A stretch of DNA of 64,000 nucleotides from Shewanella piezotolerans WP3. GTDB lineage: Bacteria > Pseudomonadota > Gammaproteobacteria > Enterobacterales > Shewanellaceae. The notes below the pieces were generated by a model. The model was not told the origin of the DNA and ran no database searches. It was given only the letters and a program-made list of their open reading frames with translations. The stretch is taken from the NCBI RefSeq assembly GCF_000014885.1, contig NC_011566.1, positions 3,515,501 through 3,579,500 of the forward strand, given 5' to 3'. How positions within the stretch are numbered: the first letter of the stretch is position 1; each line of letters begins with the position of its first letter. Below, one piece after another: positions 18,663-28,247 of this stretch. Position numbers and translations under genes: made by a program.

Positions 18663-19481
18663 ATGCTTGGAACACTCAGAAAAATGCGCAGTCACCTCGA
18701 TGAAAATCAACAGGTGCAATATCAGTTACCCGTCGGCGATGAGCTACTCGACTTAAACCCGCTTATTGGCTCAGAACTTACTTTAACCCATACAGGTAAA
18801 ATACTCTGTTGTAACTGCGGTAAAAAGACCAAGAAGAGCTACTCGCAAGGCCATTGTTACGTGTGCATGCAAAAGCTAGCGAGTTGCGACATGTGCATAA
18901 TGAAACCCGAAACTTGCCACTATGCAGCGGGAACATGCCGTGAACCATCTTGGGGTGAAGCCAACTGCTTTGTGCCGCATTACGTTTACCTCTCTAATAC
19001 CTCTGGAGTTAAAGTAGGTATTACTCGCCACACCCAACTACCAACAAGGTGGATAGATCAAGGCGCTACTCAAGGTCTACCGATCTTTAAAGTTGAGACT
19101 CGTTTTATTTCAGGCTTAGTCGAAACCGCGTTAGCGGAAATGATTGCCGATAAAACCAATTGGCGAACGATGTTAAAAGGCAATGCGGAGGATTTAGATC
19201 TCAAGCAGCAAGCACAAACTCTGATCCCACAAATAACGACTCGTTTAGCAGAAATTACCGCCGAACATGGCGAGTTTGCGGTTACTAAACTAGATGAACC
19301 AATCCAGCAAATCCACTTTCCAGTCAGTGAATTTCCAACCAAAATAGCTTCCCATAATTTCGATAAAAACCCAGAAGTATCGGGAATACTAAAAGGGATT
19401 AAAGGCCAATACTTAATCTTTGATACTGGCGTCATTAATATCCGTAAGTTTGGCTCATACGAAGTCAGTGTCGCTTACTAA
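18663..19481 (+). CDS. DUF2797 family cysteine-rich protein
   Basis: A 272-residue protein with a Cys-rich zinc-ribbon-like N-terminal half: LCCNCGKKTKK, GHCYVCMQ, SCDMC, ETCHYAAGTCREP. A conserved block KVGITRHTQLPTRWIDQGA follows and resembles a GIY-YIG-like nuclease core (VYLSNTSGVKVGI). The family is DUF2797 of proteobacteria, whose function is unknown. A metal-binding nucleic-acid-related role is inference. No operon partner. The ATG is the first in frame after the spacer. Confidence 0.8.
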   Translation: MLGTLRKMRSHLDENQQVQYQLPVGDELLDLNPLIGSELTLTHTGKILCCNCGKKTKKSYSQGHCYVCMQKLASCDMCIMKPETCHYAAGTCREPSWGEANCFVPHYVYLSNTSGVKVGITRHTQLPTRWIDQGATQGLPIFKVETRFISGLVETALAEMIADKTNWRTMLKGNAEDLDLKQQAQTLIPQITTRLAEITAEHGEFAVTKLDEPIQQIHFPVSEFPTKIASHNFDKNPEVSGILKGIKGQYLIFDTGVINIRKFGSYEVSVAY

Positions 19482-19519
19482 ATATAAAATGTTTCACATA
19501 TGAAAACGCCCTGATGTTA

Positions 19520-19608
19520 TACCAATCAGTATAAAGACTTGATCGCTCAGTGAGAGTTTAGCGTGCCAAAAACGCTCTGAGTAGATCAACTTCTTATACT
19601 GATTGGTA
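19520..19608. mobile_element. MITE-like element, family B short copy (89 bp)
   Basis: TACCAATCAGTATAA and TTATACTGATTGGTA are 15-bp inverted ends, flanked on both sides by TTA (19517-19519 and 19609-19611). In reverse complement it equals the two ends of the 262-bp copy at 63473-63734 with the 173-bp middle removed. Confidence 0.85.
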
Positions 19609-19623
19609 TTACAGCGCGTTTGC

Positions 19624-20193
19624 TTATATAACACTAGGGATAGGTTTTAGCATAGTCGATAGTAATTGCTCAAATCGCTGTTCTCGGTCTACAGGTTTTT
19701 TATCCAACTCGGTAAAGCCTTGTGCTAATACGCGCCAAATCGGTTGTGGATTATGAGGAGAGAACAATGCAACCAGTACCGAGCCTTTTTCGTATTTATC
19801 ATCCACACCTTGAGTCGATAAACCCGCCACTAAACCCGCGCGCTTTAATATCTCTTTATCACTCATCTCCGACTCCAACGCTAAGCCAAACCCAACCAGA
19901 ATAGTAGGTGTTTCATGTGCAGTTGCCTGTCGGTAGCCTTTGGCTAGCATAGCTTTTGAAATGGCACTTTTCATATGTGCAACCACCACTTGCTTATTCA
20001 CTTCATCACTTGCATGAACAGCAAACATTGTTGGATGCCAATCGAACACTTTAGTGGAACGATTAATAACAGACAGATCGCCAGAGGTAACCATTGTAGT
20101 TCGAATAACCTGCAACTCTTCTGTAGGTTGAGAGCTACAGGCCGTGAGTGCTAACAACCCGAACAAAAATACAACGATATAGTGTTTAATCAT
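19624..20193 (-). CDS. DUF4136 family lipoprotein
   Basis: About 189 residues from ATG 20193 (MIKHYIVVFLFG...LTAC). This choice leaves a standard lipoprotein signal with the lipid Cys near residue 19. A longer frame reaches 20226 but adds a charged leader. The mature domain (SVINRSTKVFDWHP..., PTILVGFGLAL, GSVLVALFSPHNPQPIWRVLAQG) fits DUF4136, periplasmic lipoproteins of unknown role. It stands alone, with its 3' end next to the family B MITE. Confidence 0.75.
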   Translation of the reverse strand: MIKHYIVVFLFGLLALTACSSQPTEELQVIRTTMVTSGDLSVINRSTKVFDWHPTMFAVHASDEVNKQVVVAHMKSAISKAMLAKGYRQATAHETPTILVGFGLALESEMSDKEILKRAGLVAGLSTQGVDDKYEKGSVLVALFSPHNPQPIWRVLAQGFTELDKKPVDREQRFEQLLSTMLKPIPSVI

Positions 20194-20398
20194 TATGTTT
20201 AAATTCCATCTCTTCATGTGCGTCACAGGTTAACATCTGAAACATTAACCTAACCTGACCCAATAACAATTGCACCCATTATCTTTGTTAGAGCCAGCTG
20301 CTAGCAGAGTTAGAAATGATATATAAGTTATCATAACGGCACAGATAGATAAGTCTCCAAAGCCTCTACTTATCTCAGGGCGGGAGAAATCAGAGAAT

Positions 20399-20423
20399 AA
20401 AAAGCCGACTCACTAGAGCCGGC
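20399..20423 (-). terminator. Terminator of the collagenase gene
   Basis: On the minus strand GCCGGCTC-TAGT-GAGTCGGC followed by TTTTT gives an 8-bp stem with one mismatch, 30 bp after the stop of the M9 peptidase gene. Confidence 0.75.
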
Positions 20424-20452
20424 TGTTATACTGAACATGTACTAGTTAATAC

Positions 20453-23329
20453 TTAGTTCTTTACACTGACAACCAAGCTGGCACCAGTGCTAGATGGTGC
20501 ACCTTCAGCACTAATATAGTACCAACCTGAACTTGGGTTGCTAATCGTTAATGTTTCACTATTCCCATTATTTTCAGATTTCACTTGGTAAGATGAAGCA
20601 CTTGCCCATGTACGACCATCCCCATATAAGTTGACGTCGCCAGTACCATTGCCACTCTTTACCGTCACTTCTGTAGCATCATTAGGTATATAGAAATAGT
20701 AACTTGAGTTGCCGTCAGCAATACAGATAGCATCATCTGCATTTAATCCGCCGTAACTGTATGGATCTTCTGTTGCGCAAGCATCTTCAATAACAGGATC
20801 CGGTGTGACAGGGTCTCCCCCACCATTTGTCGGTTGAGTCTCACTAACACTAATACTCACACCTTGATACTCAGAAACTGTGACTAAGCTGATATATACC
20901 CAACCTCTGTTTGCTATAACGCTGATAAGTTCTTCGTTGCCCTCGTTATCTGACTTAGCAGTATAATTCGATGCGTCAGCCCAAGTATTTTGGTTAAAGT
21001 ACAGGTTTACGTCACCGCTCCCGCCAGAGGTCGAGATATATAGTGGCGTATTATCCGCATCGACATAGGTGTAATAAGAGTTACGTGCGGTACCTGAAAC
21101 ACATTCAACACGGTCAGCAATAAGGTTACCACTTGTAATCGTGGCTGCGCCGCAATCTTCAACGGGTGGAGTTGTACCAGTATCTGCATTATCCCCAATC
21201 CCATCACCATCAGAATCTGCCCACTCGGTAGGATCGGTGGGGAAGACATCACTGTTATCACCTACGCCATCACCATCGGTATCTGTAGTCTCATTTGGAT
21301 CGTTAGGGAAATCATCTTCACTATCAATCACGCCATCACCGTCTGTATCAACAGGTGGCGGGGTTATATTACTCAATGGTTCATCGTTACTGGTAACTGA
21401 GGCTAACCAGGAGTTCCATTCACTATTATAGTTTTGACCGATAGTATCGTCGATATAAGCTAACCAGCCACTCGCATCGCCTCCTCGGGCTAGAACAAGT
21501 AGCGCGTCCACATCACTTCTATGATTTTCAAAAAGGAAACGTACCGCTAAATAACCCCATTTATAAACGCGATCTGAGCCACTATCATACGTGTTAGACA
21601 AAATATCACTCAAGCTGAAAGCTTGTGTACGTGCAAATTCAACCGCCTCATCATAGCGATTCTGGTGAGAGATATACTCAGCTAAACCTTCTGACCACCA
21701 CACCGATTTACCGGTATCGATATCAAAGTAGTTAAAGGCGCCATATTGATTGAAACGACCGTCTAAGTAGTGCACATACTCATGACGTAGGTTCCAAACC
21801 AGGATATCTTCAGTCCAGGTTGCTTCATGGGCGATAAATCTTGCCTGATTTCCCTCTTGAGAAGGTGTTCCTTCCAAGTACATTCCACCATTATCAGTGT
21901 TAATCCCAAAAATAATACCAGCATACTGATCATAATCATCGTAACTGTCGAAGATGTTAACTTCTAAATTAGTGTTAAGATCATCAGCAACAGGCTGGCT
22001 ACCAGTATTTAAAATTTCATGGAATAGGATCTCCTCCTCGCCCATCAAATCACAAGAAGCCTGTAATTCATCGCTCGACAGCTGTTGAGCACGAATATTT
22101 ATCGTGTCGCTACAGTTATAGTTAATCGACAATATCTTTGCTTCAAGTTCTGCTTCCCAGCCACAGATCCCAAATTGCTCACACTCACCGGGATTATAGT
22201 AGTCCAAGTATCCAGCAGCATCAGCCCATTGTGCAGACATTCGCTCGAAGCTATTCATATACTGAACTGTTCCCGCGTTAAGTGTTGTTTTAAGACTCGC
22301 TGGTAGATTCCAGTACTCTTGGTACTCATAGAAACGTGCAAACTCATGGAATGAATCTGTTGACTCAAATGCATAAGCTGAGTTGTAGATATACTCAGAT
22401 GTTGCAACTTTAAGAAGCGCTTCTATTAAGGCGCCATGACCCATACTCGCTTTAGTATATTCTGCATCCCAGCTACCGTAGTAGAGTGTTGTGAGCGCTT
22501 TAGTCAGTGCATAACGATGCTTACTGTTCGCTAAATGTTCTGGGCTAAAAGTGTTTAAATAGTTGGTTATTACAGGAACACTTTCTAAATAAGCGCTAGC
22601 ACTGTCCCAAGCGATGAAAAATTCAGCAAGCGTATCGCCTTGCATATCGCTGGTATCACTAATGAGTGGATTCTTTGAATACTCAACAAGAAGATCTCGA
22701 AGTGCATTGGCTGCATTTTTATTCGCGTAAGTTAGGTCATCATTATAGTATTCGATATAAAATGCGCCGCGTAAAAAATAGATGATATTGAGCATTTCAT
22801 CACCATTACGACTATCGTAAGTCGCAGCCATCGTCTTGGCTTGGTTGGCGACATAAACTACGTTATCACTCTGATAGGCCGCTACCGATATGGCATCATT
22901 TTTCGAGTACAATTCAGAAATACAAGCAAATTCAGCTTGTCTCACAAAGTCATACAAGTCTTGACCGGTTAAATTTTCAAATTGACTGTAACCGTTACAG
23001 GGATCTGCTTCAACCTCTGCAGCAAGCCCTACACTCCCCATTGGTCCATCTGCTTTTTTAGTCATTTTCTCGTTAGACAGGTGACCCTGTCGTTTTTGAG
23101 CAGCCTTTATCTGCTGCCCAGGCATATTTGCCCCTTTTTCGAATCGATTCTTTGACGTCTGCCCTTTCTCAGGCTTAGCGGCCTCTTTTGCTGTAGGAGT
23201 GACCTCTTTTTCAGCCTGTACAGCGCCTGAATAAAGAACAGAAGAACAAGCAAGTGCTAAAACATGAACCTTAAATTTGTTGTTTAATAATATTCGCTTA
23301 GGGGTGAATCCAGCAGATAATGTTGACAT
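20453..23329 (-). CDS. Secreted M9 collagenase (Vibrio type) with TSP3-like repeats and two PPC domains
   Basis: A 958-residue secreted metallopeptidase. An N-terminal signal ends near GAVQA-EKE. A long helical activator-type region follows. The zinc site HEYVHYLDGRF (His516, Glu517, His520) is followed ~30 residues on by WWSEGLAEYISHQ, which supplies the third ligand as in M9A collagenases. Acidic calcium repeats of thrombospondin type 3 (DTDGDGVIDSEDDFPNDPNE and two more) come next. Two pre-peptidase C-terminal beta-sandwich domains (SGGSGDVNLYFN and SGNGTGDVNLYG) end the protein. It would degrade collagen-like protein outside the cell after type II secretion. A 24-bp palindrome lies ~210 bp upstream. 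Confidence 0.9.
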   Translation of the reverse strand: MSTLSAGFTPKRILLNNKFKVHVLALACSSVLYSGAVQAEKEVTPTAKEAAKPEKGQTSKNRFEKGANMPGQQIKAAQKRQGHLSNEKMTKKADGPMGSVGLAAEVEADPCNGYSQFENLTGQDLYDFVRQAEFACISELYSKNDAISVAAYQSDNVVYVANQAKTMAATYDSRNGDEMLNIIYFLRGAFYIEYYNDDLTYANKNAANALRDLLVEYSKNPLISDTSDMQGDTLAEFFIAWDSASAYLESVPVITNYLNTFSPEHLANSKHRYALTKALTTLYYGSWDAEYTKASMGHGALIEALLKVATSEYIYNSAYAFESTDSFHEFARFYEYQEYWNLPASLKTTLNAGTVQYMNSFERMSAQWADAAGYLDYYNPGECEQFGICGWEAELEAKILSINYNCSDTINIRAQQLSSDELQASCDLMGEEEILFHEILNTGSQPVADDLNTNLEVNIFDSYDDYDQYAGIIFGINTDNGGMYLEGTPSQEGNQARFIAHEATWTEDILVWNLRHEYVHYLDGRFNQYGAFNYFDIDTGKSVWWSEGLAEYISHQNRYDEAVEFARTQAFSLSDILSNTYDSGSDRVYKWGYLAVRFLFENHRSDVDALLVLARGGDASGWLAYIDDTIGQNYNSEWNSWLASVTSNDEPLSNITPPPVDTDGDGVIDSEDDFPNDPNETTDTDGDGVGDNSDVFPTDPTEWADSDGDGIGDNADTGTTPPVEDCGAATITSGNLIADRVECVSGTARNSYYTYVDADNTPLYISTSGGSGDVNLYFNQNTWADASNYTAKSDNEGNEELISVIANRGWVYISLVTVSEYQGVSISVSETQPTNGGGDPVTPDPVIEDACATEDPYSYGGLNADDAICIADGNSSYYFYIPNDATEVTVKSGNGTGDVNLYGDGRTWASASSYQVKSENNGNSETLTISNPSSGWYYISAEGAPSSTGASLVVSVKN

Positions 23330-23542
23330 ATTGACTCCAATTGTTCGCGATCCCCACTTAAAGCACCAATTTCAGCGTGATGCTCTAAGGGTTACATATA
23401 GATATGCTGCCGCGCCTTGTTATTTATTTGTAAAATCCCCGTTAACCGCAAGTTAAGCGGCTGGTAATTTATAATTTATGCAATATCCACAATCAAGTAT
23501 AAAAATTAAGCTAATCAAGTTTTGCGAAAGAAATAGAAAACA

Positions 23543-23566
23543 ACATTTGAATGGGCATTCAAATGT
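23543..23566. promoter_or_regulatory. Perfect 24-bp palindrome, possible operator
   Basis: ACATTTGAATG-GG-CATTCAAATGT has perfect 11-bp arms. It lies in the divergent 473-bp space between the collagenase gene (start 23329, minus) and the LysE gene (start 23803, plus). Length and symmetry suit a dimeric regulator, which I cannot identify. Confidence 0.5.
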
Positions 23567-23802
23567 CAATTTAATGACTAGTTATGCTTACCAGAAATCA
23601 AGGGGCTGCGTTTCAAATGGAGTCAAAAGCGTCATTTTTCCATGACTAACTATGCAGAAATTAGAAGTGTTCAATGTGTTTATAATAAAAAGTTCTTATT
23701 TAGCACTTTCTATCTTTTCGGTAAAACTCAGAGTAAAAGTTTGTACCAGCCCCCACTAAAAGAGTTAAAATATGCATCCTGCATATTGCTGACTATTGGA
23801 TT

Positions 23803-24396
23803 ATGGAACTCATTTTTACTATCGCGCTATTCGCGTTTTCATCAGGGATCACACCTGGTCCAAATAACATTATGTTAATGTCATCGGGGGTAAATTTTGG
23901 CATCAAGCGTAGCTTGCCGCACCTTCTTGGGATCTGCTTTGGTTTTCCTGGAATGGTATTGGCAATAGGTTTAGGCCTCAGCACAGTATTCCAACTGTAC
24001 CCTGTTCTGCACACCATCATTAAATATGTCGGAATCGCTTACCTGCTCTACCTAGCTTGGTTGATTGCTAACAGCAGCAATAAGCTAAAAGGTAAGAGCA
24101 CCCCAGAACCACTGACCTTTATGCAAGCTGCTGCTTTTCAATGGGTCAATCCCAAGGCTTGGGTTATGGCTATTGGTGCAATTGCCACCTTTACGACTAT
24201 GCAACAGACATTAACCCCGCAGGTAGTCACTATTGCGAGTGTGTTTTTCTGTGTCGCACTGCCAAGTGCCTTTATCTGGCTTGGCTTTGGTGTAGCTTTA
24301 AAACGACTATTAAAGAATCAAAAACAGCAGAAAATATTTAACGTCACCATGGCGCTCTTGCTTGTATTATCAATCATCCCTATGATCGCGCCATAA
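23803..24396 (+). CDS. LysE/RhtB family amino-acid exporter
   Basis: A 197-residue inner-membrane protein with six predicted spans and the family signature SSGITPGPNNIMLMSSG, then PKAWVMAIGAIATF. LysE/RhtB carriers export amino acids such as cysteine, homoserine or leucine. The substrate is not determined by these motifs. DUF1415 follows 19 bp downstream and rnhA 40 bp after that, so the three are probably one transcript. Confidence 0.85.
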   Translation: MELIFTIALFAFSSGITPGPNNIMLMSSGVNFGIKRSLPHLLGICFGFPGMVLAIGLGLSTVFQLYPVLHTIIKYVGIAYLLYLAWLIANSSNKLKGKSTPEPLTFMQAAAFQWVNPKAWVMAIGAIATFTTMQQTLTPQVVTIASVFFCVALPSAFIWLGFGVALKRLLKNQKQQKIFNVTMALLLVLSIIPMIAP

Positions 24397-24415
24397 CTAA
24401 TACAGGCTGTATGCA

Positions 24416-24982
24416 ATGACCAATAATATCGATCTAGAGCTGCAAGAACATGCAACCCAAACTGAAAACTGGGTTAAGCAAGTGATTATGAAATACAACA
24501 TTTGCCCCTTTGCTCGCCGTGAAGTCGAGCGCGCTAGCATTCGCTACGCGGTCATTGATGAGGCTAAGTTACAGTTAGTATTAGAGGCATTAATTCAGGA
24601 GTGTATTTATCTGGACGAACATCCAGAGGTAGAAACCACCCTGTTTATATTGCCCAGAGGCTTTGAGGGCTTCTATCCCTATTTAGATCTAGTTGATATC
24701 GCTAATGATCTGTTATTTGAGCAGGGGTACGAAGGTCAATATCAACTAGCCAGCTTTCATCCTGACTACTGCTTTGATGGAGAACCACAAGACAGTGCAG
24801 CAAACTATACTAATCGTTCGCCTTTGCCGACTTTGCATATTATCCGAGAAGCCAGTATGGAGCTCGCCTTAGCCAATTACGACGACCCAGAAACAATCCC
24901 AGAGCGTAATATTGCCTTTGCTGAGCGTAAAGGTAGTGACTTTTTTGTTGAGCTTTTGGCCCAATGTAAGAAACCACAATAA
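24416..24982 (+). CDS. DUF1415 family protein
   Basis: A 188-residue protein with the DUF1415 pattern: ENWVKQVIMKYNICPFARRE, LFILPRGFEGFYPYLDLVD, FHPDYCFDGEPQDSAANYTNRSP. The ICPFA Cys and the conserved His/Asp/Tyr residues suggest an enzyme or metal site, but no activity is known to me. It lies between the LysE exporter and rnhA on the same strand. Confidence 0.85.
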   Translation: MTNNIDLELQEHATQTENWVKQVIMKYNICPFARREVERASIRYAVIDEAKLQLVLEALIQECIYLDEHPEVETTLFILPRGFEGFYPYLDLVDIANDLLFEQGYEGQYQLASFHPDYCFDGEPQDSAANYTNRSPLPTLHIIREASMELALANYDDPETIPERNIAFAERKGSDFFVELLAQCKKPQ

Positions 24983-25022
24983 CAAATGCCTTTAGCGCAC
25001 TAGAACAGAGGAATAACAACAG

Positions 25023-25793
25023 ATGGCAACTAAGTATTATGTAGTGTGGGCTGGACGCGAAACAGGCATTTTTACCAGCTGGGACTACACCAAAAAACAA
25101 GTCGATAAATTCCCACAGGCGAAATATAAGTCGTTCAAGACCAAGGCCGAAGCAGAGTCTGCTTTTAAACGCGTACCAAGCTACGGCGGCGCGGCGCAAA
25201 GAAAATCATCGACGACCGCCAAAAGCCCAGCGACTAAGATTGAAAAAGCCAGTAAAACAATGGATTTAAGCCAGTTTGAACTATCAATCTTTACCGATGG
25301 TGGCTGTGAGCCTAATCCAGGAAAAGCAGGTTCCGGCGTTGCCGTTTATCGCAGCGGCAAACTTAGTGAGCTTTGGTATGGCTTGTATAACGCTAACGGC
25401 ACCAATAACTCAGCAGAATTAAATGCACTACACCAGGCGATATTATTAGCCGATAAAGGCATTAAATTGGGGCAAACGGTACAAATTTTAAGTGACTCGC
25501 AATACTCAATTAACTGTATTACCAATTGGGCTTATGGTTGGAAAGCCAAAGGCTGGAAGCGACAAAAGCCGGGTGATATTAAAAACCTCGATATCATTCA
25601 GCAATCTCATGAGCTGTATGACAGCATTAAAGATAAGCTATCAATCAAACATGTGCCGGCGCACGTGGGTATCGAAGGCAATGAACTTGCCGACCGAATG
25701 TCTATCTACGCTATCGATAAAAAGGACAGCCAGTTTTGCCGCTATCCAGACCCCATTGAGCTCTCCACCATCCTTAGTCTGCGCGCTGGTTAA
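25023..25793 (+). CDS. rnhA: Ribonuclease HI with N-terminal hybrid-binding domain
   Basis: A 256-residue protein. Residues ~1-48 (KYYVVWAGRETGIFTSW...YKSFKTKAEAESAF) form the RNase H1 N-terminal (viroplasmin-type) RNA/DNA-hybrid-binding domain, as in eukaryotic RNase H1 and many bacterial type 1 enzymes. A ~35-residue linker follows. The catalytic domain holds FTDGGCEPNPG (Asp), NNSAELNAL (Glu), LSDSQYSI (Asp) and VPAHVGIEGNELADR (His, Asp), so all four catalytic acids are present. It removes RNA from RNA-DNA hybrids. An additional standard-length rnhA may exist elsewhere. Confidence 0.92.
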   Translation: MATKYYVVWAGRETGIFTSWDYTKKQVDKFPQAKYKSFKTKAEAESAFKRVPSYGGAAQRKSSTTAKSPATKIEKASKTMDLSQFELSIFTDGGCEPNPGKAGSGVAVYRSGKLSELWYGLYNANGTNNSAELNALHQAILLADKGIKLGQTVQILSDSQYSINCITNWAYGWKAKGWKRQKPGDIKNLDIIQQSHELYDSIKDKLSIKHVPAHVGIEGNELADRMSIYAIDKKDSQFCRYPDPIELSTILSLRAG

Positions 25794-25884
25794 CCGCCAA
25801 AACCTGCGGTCAGTTTAAAAACCAACTAAACTGACCATATATCTCATAATTTTACCTTTATTTAATAGGCTTAGGAGTAAGGCT

Positions 25885-25905
25885 ATGCGACAATCGCGCC
25901 CATGA
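25885..25905 (+). CDS. Six-codon leader ORF overlapping the next start codon
   Basis: ATG CGA CAA TCG CGC CCA TGA (25885-25905) follows a good AGGAG site (25873-25877, 7-bp spacing). Its stop TGA overlaps the ATG of the next gene as ATGA (25902-25905). That gene has no ribosome binding site of its own at a usable distance, so translational coupling is plausible. Confidence 0.45.
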   Translation: MRQSRP

Positions 25906-26330
25906 ACATATACCTGCTTATACACAAAGCCCCTATCCGCGTTCTCCGTATTGGAAGACGTCGTTTTTGGCTGCGTTTAAAACTGGATATGTTGGTTGTG
26001 AAAGAAGCCTTATCTCAAGAGAAGCAAGAAACCAAAGAGATGTTGGTCACCTACAAACGCTATACCCGCAAACAAGCAAGTAAAGATGAATTAGCCGATG
26101 CTAACAAACAATTTGCAGACCTACTAAAGGGCTTAGGTCTTGGCGTCTTTGCCGTTTTACCATTTGCACCACTGACGATTCCATTGGTGTTGAAGCTTGG
26201 AAAAATGGTTGGGGTTGATGTGTTACCAAGCTCTTTTAATAACATGTCTGAACGTAAAGCGAATGCACGCCAGCTTTCAAGAAATAGTGCTAGAAAGAAT
26301 CGCATAAAAGCCAGTAATGCTGGTCAATAG
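25902..26330 (+). CDS. LETM1-like domain protein
   Basis: A 142-residue basic protein. Residues ~78-112 (LGVFAVLPFAPLTIPLVLKLGKMVGVDVLPSSF) match the bacterial LETM1-like motif, a hydrophobic segment with conserved Pro ending in LPSSF. The mitochondrial LETM1 family acts in ion homeostasis and ribosome contact. The bacterial role is unknown. The C-terminus is rich in Arg/Lys/Asn. The start overlaps a short leader ORF. A later in-frame Met near 25990 would keep the whole conserved part. Confidence 0.65.
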   Translation: MNIYLLIHKAPIRVLRIGRRRFWLRLKLDMLVVKEALSQEKQETKEMLVTYKRYTRKQASKDELADANKQFADLLKGLGLGVFAVLPFAPLTIPLVLKLGKMVGVDVLPSSFNNMSERKANARQLSRNSARKNRIKASNAGQ

Positions 26331-26488
26331 TGCTTAGATAAGTTCAGCAATAGCCGCAGTCAACAGCAACATTATTTAACACTCCGTAAACCACACAAAA
26401 TCATCTCTTTGCTTTCTCGATAGCCCCTAGCCTGATACTCTTATAACAATCTTTTTAACTGGTCGTTATTAATATAAAGAGTCCCTAC

Positions 26489-27853
26489 ATGAGCAATATC
26501 ATCGTTTCAGGTGTTTCAGGCATTCCCCTTTCTATTTTAAACAGCGAAACTTTTGCACAATGGCGCGATAAGCAAGCTAGCAGCGTGACTAACTGGCTAA
26601 ATACCACACAGTTTTCAGGCAAAGGCTTGAGCCTTATCCCAAATACCCAAGGCGAACTGGCCGAAGTCATTTTTGTCAGTAACAGCGACGATTCCTACTG
26701 GCTGTGTGGAGATTTAGTTAACCAACTGCCTGCGGGTCAATATCAGTTAAATGCTGATGATAAGCAGATCAAAACCGCCGCTTTTAGCTGGGGATTAGGT
26801 GCATATAAGTTTGACCGCTACAAGAAAAGTGACAAACAACACCCGCAACTGATTGTGCCAACGCAAGCCCAAGCTGATGAAGCCAATAAATTTATCCGCT
26901 CAGTTTCTTTAGTGCGTGACTTAGTTAACACCCCTGCCGCCGATATGATGCCGCAACACTTGGCTGAAACCATGACGGACATGGCAAATGAGTTTGGCGC
27001 AAACTTAACCCAAATTGTAGGCGATGAACTACTCGAGCAAAACTATCCAACAATTCATATGGTTGGCCGTGCCAGTGAAAATACACCAAGACTTATCGAC
27101 CTCACTTGGGGCGACGAATCTGCCCCTAAAGTCACACTTGTCGGTAAAGGGGTATGTTTCGATTCAGGTGGACTCGACTTAAAACCTGGCGCCGGCATGC
27201 GTTTAATGAAAAAAGACATGGGCGGCGCTGCTCATGTTATTGGTTTAGCCCAGCTTATCATGGCCAACAACTTGCCAATCCGGTTACGCGTGTTGGTACC
27301 TGCGGTTGAAAACGCTGTATCTGCCAATGCCTTCAGACCTGGTGATGTGATCACCACACGTAAAGGCATTACCGTTGAGATTGACAACACTGATGCTGAA
27401 GGCCGTTTAGTACTGTGTGACGCGCTTGCAGAAGCCAACAACGACAAACCTGATCTAATGATAGACTTTGCCACGCTAACTGGTGCTATGCGGATCGCAC
27501 TAGGTACAGAGTTACCAGGCTTTTTTAGTAATGACGACCAAGTTGCCGCTGGCATTACTGCATCAGGCTTAAGTGTTGACGATCCAGTATGGCGTATGCC
27601 GCTACATAAGCCGTATCTAGACTTAACTGGCAGCGATATCGCCGATCTTGCCAACTGTGGCAAAACCCCATTTGGTGGCGCAATCACCGCAGCACTTTAT
27701 CTTGAAGCTTTTGTCGATAAAGAGATCAGCTGGAGCCACTTTGATGTGATGGCGTGGAATAATCGCAAGCTACCCGGACGTCCAGTTGGTGGTGAAGCAT
27801 TTGGTATTCGCGCAGTATTCGACTATTTGCAAAACCGCTATACAAAAACCTAA
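26489..27853 (+). CDS. M17 leucyl aminopeptidase family protein
   Basis: A 454-residue cytosolic aminopeptidase. The catalytic domain in the C-terminal ~300 residues has GKGVCFDSGGLDLK, MKKDMGGAAHVIG and the M17 signature NTDAEGRLVLCDAL, which supply the two-metal ligands (Lys, Asp, Asp, Glu) and the catalytic Arg. The N-terminal ~150 residues are the less conserved regulatory domain. It removes N-terminal residues from peptides. It is closer to the PepB-like/unnamed M17 branch than to the 500-residue PepA, so no symbol is given. Confidence 0.88.
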   Translation: MSNIIVSGVSGIPLSILNSETFAQWRDKQASSVTNWLNTTQFSGKGLSLIPNTQGELAEVIFVSNSDDSYWLCGDLVNQLPAGQYQLNADDKQIKTAAFSWGLGAYKFDRYKKSDKQHPQLIVPTQAQADEANKFIRSVSLVRDLVNTPAADMMPQHLAETMTDMANEFGANLTQIVGDELLEQNYPTIHMVGRASENTPRLIDLTWGDESAPKVTLVGKGVCFDSGGLDLKPGAGMRLMKKDMGGAAHVIGLAQLIMANNLPIRLRVLVPAVENAVSANAFRPGDVITTRKGITVEIDNTDAEGRLVLCDALAEANNDKPDLMIDFATLTGAMRIALGTELPGFFSNDDQVAAGITASGLSVDDPVWRMPLHKPYLDLTGSDIADLANCGKTPFGGAITAALYLEAFVDKEISWSHFDVMAWNNRKLPGRPVGGEAFGIRAVFDYLQNRYTKT

Positions 27854-28247
27854 GGCCACGCTAAGCAAGCCCTTAATGTATAGAAATCGTTATATGAATA
27901 ATGCACTGCAAGTTAGCGGTGCATTATTTCGTTCCCCCTTCCTTTCGCCCACTTAACACTATTAACGCTTGCTCATATTCAAGAGATTCAAAGGTTACAT
28001 ATTTCACCACTCCGCCGTTTAAAAACCGTTAAAACCCAGTGTCAAATGTAAATAAACGGTTGAGCCATTTAGTAAGTTGGTACTTAAAGCGTTTAATTAT
28101 TGAGATTTAAATCACAATATTCATCTGTGCATCAATTAATCATTGAAATTAATTTACCAATTTCCTACAGTGAAATTTCGCTTTAAAAACATTCGCATCA
28201 ATTTGTATCACGTGTTTTTGCAATAAAAACACTTCAACGCTAATTCA
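27854..28247. other. Non-coding interval with one weak hairpin
   Basis: AATGCAC at 27900 pairs with GTGCATT at 27919-27925 around a 12-nt loop, a possible weak terminator of the aminopeptidase gene. Apart from AT-rich sequence that should hold promoters for the following genes, I see nothing else. Confidence 0.4.

Noticed and set aside
25902..26330. Calling the LETM1-like protein an ion exchanger
   Set aside because: Only one short hydrophobic segment and no transport motif; the family name is kept without function.
27232..27687. 151-residue open frame on the minus strand inside the aminopeptidase gene
   Set aside because: Antisense to the catalytic domain of an intact M17 gene; low-complexity Ser/Ala-rich translation, no family.
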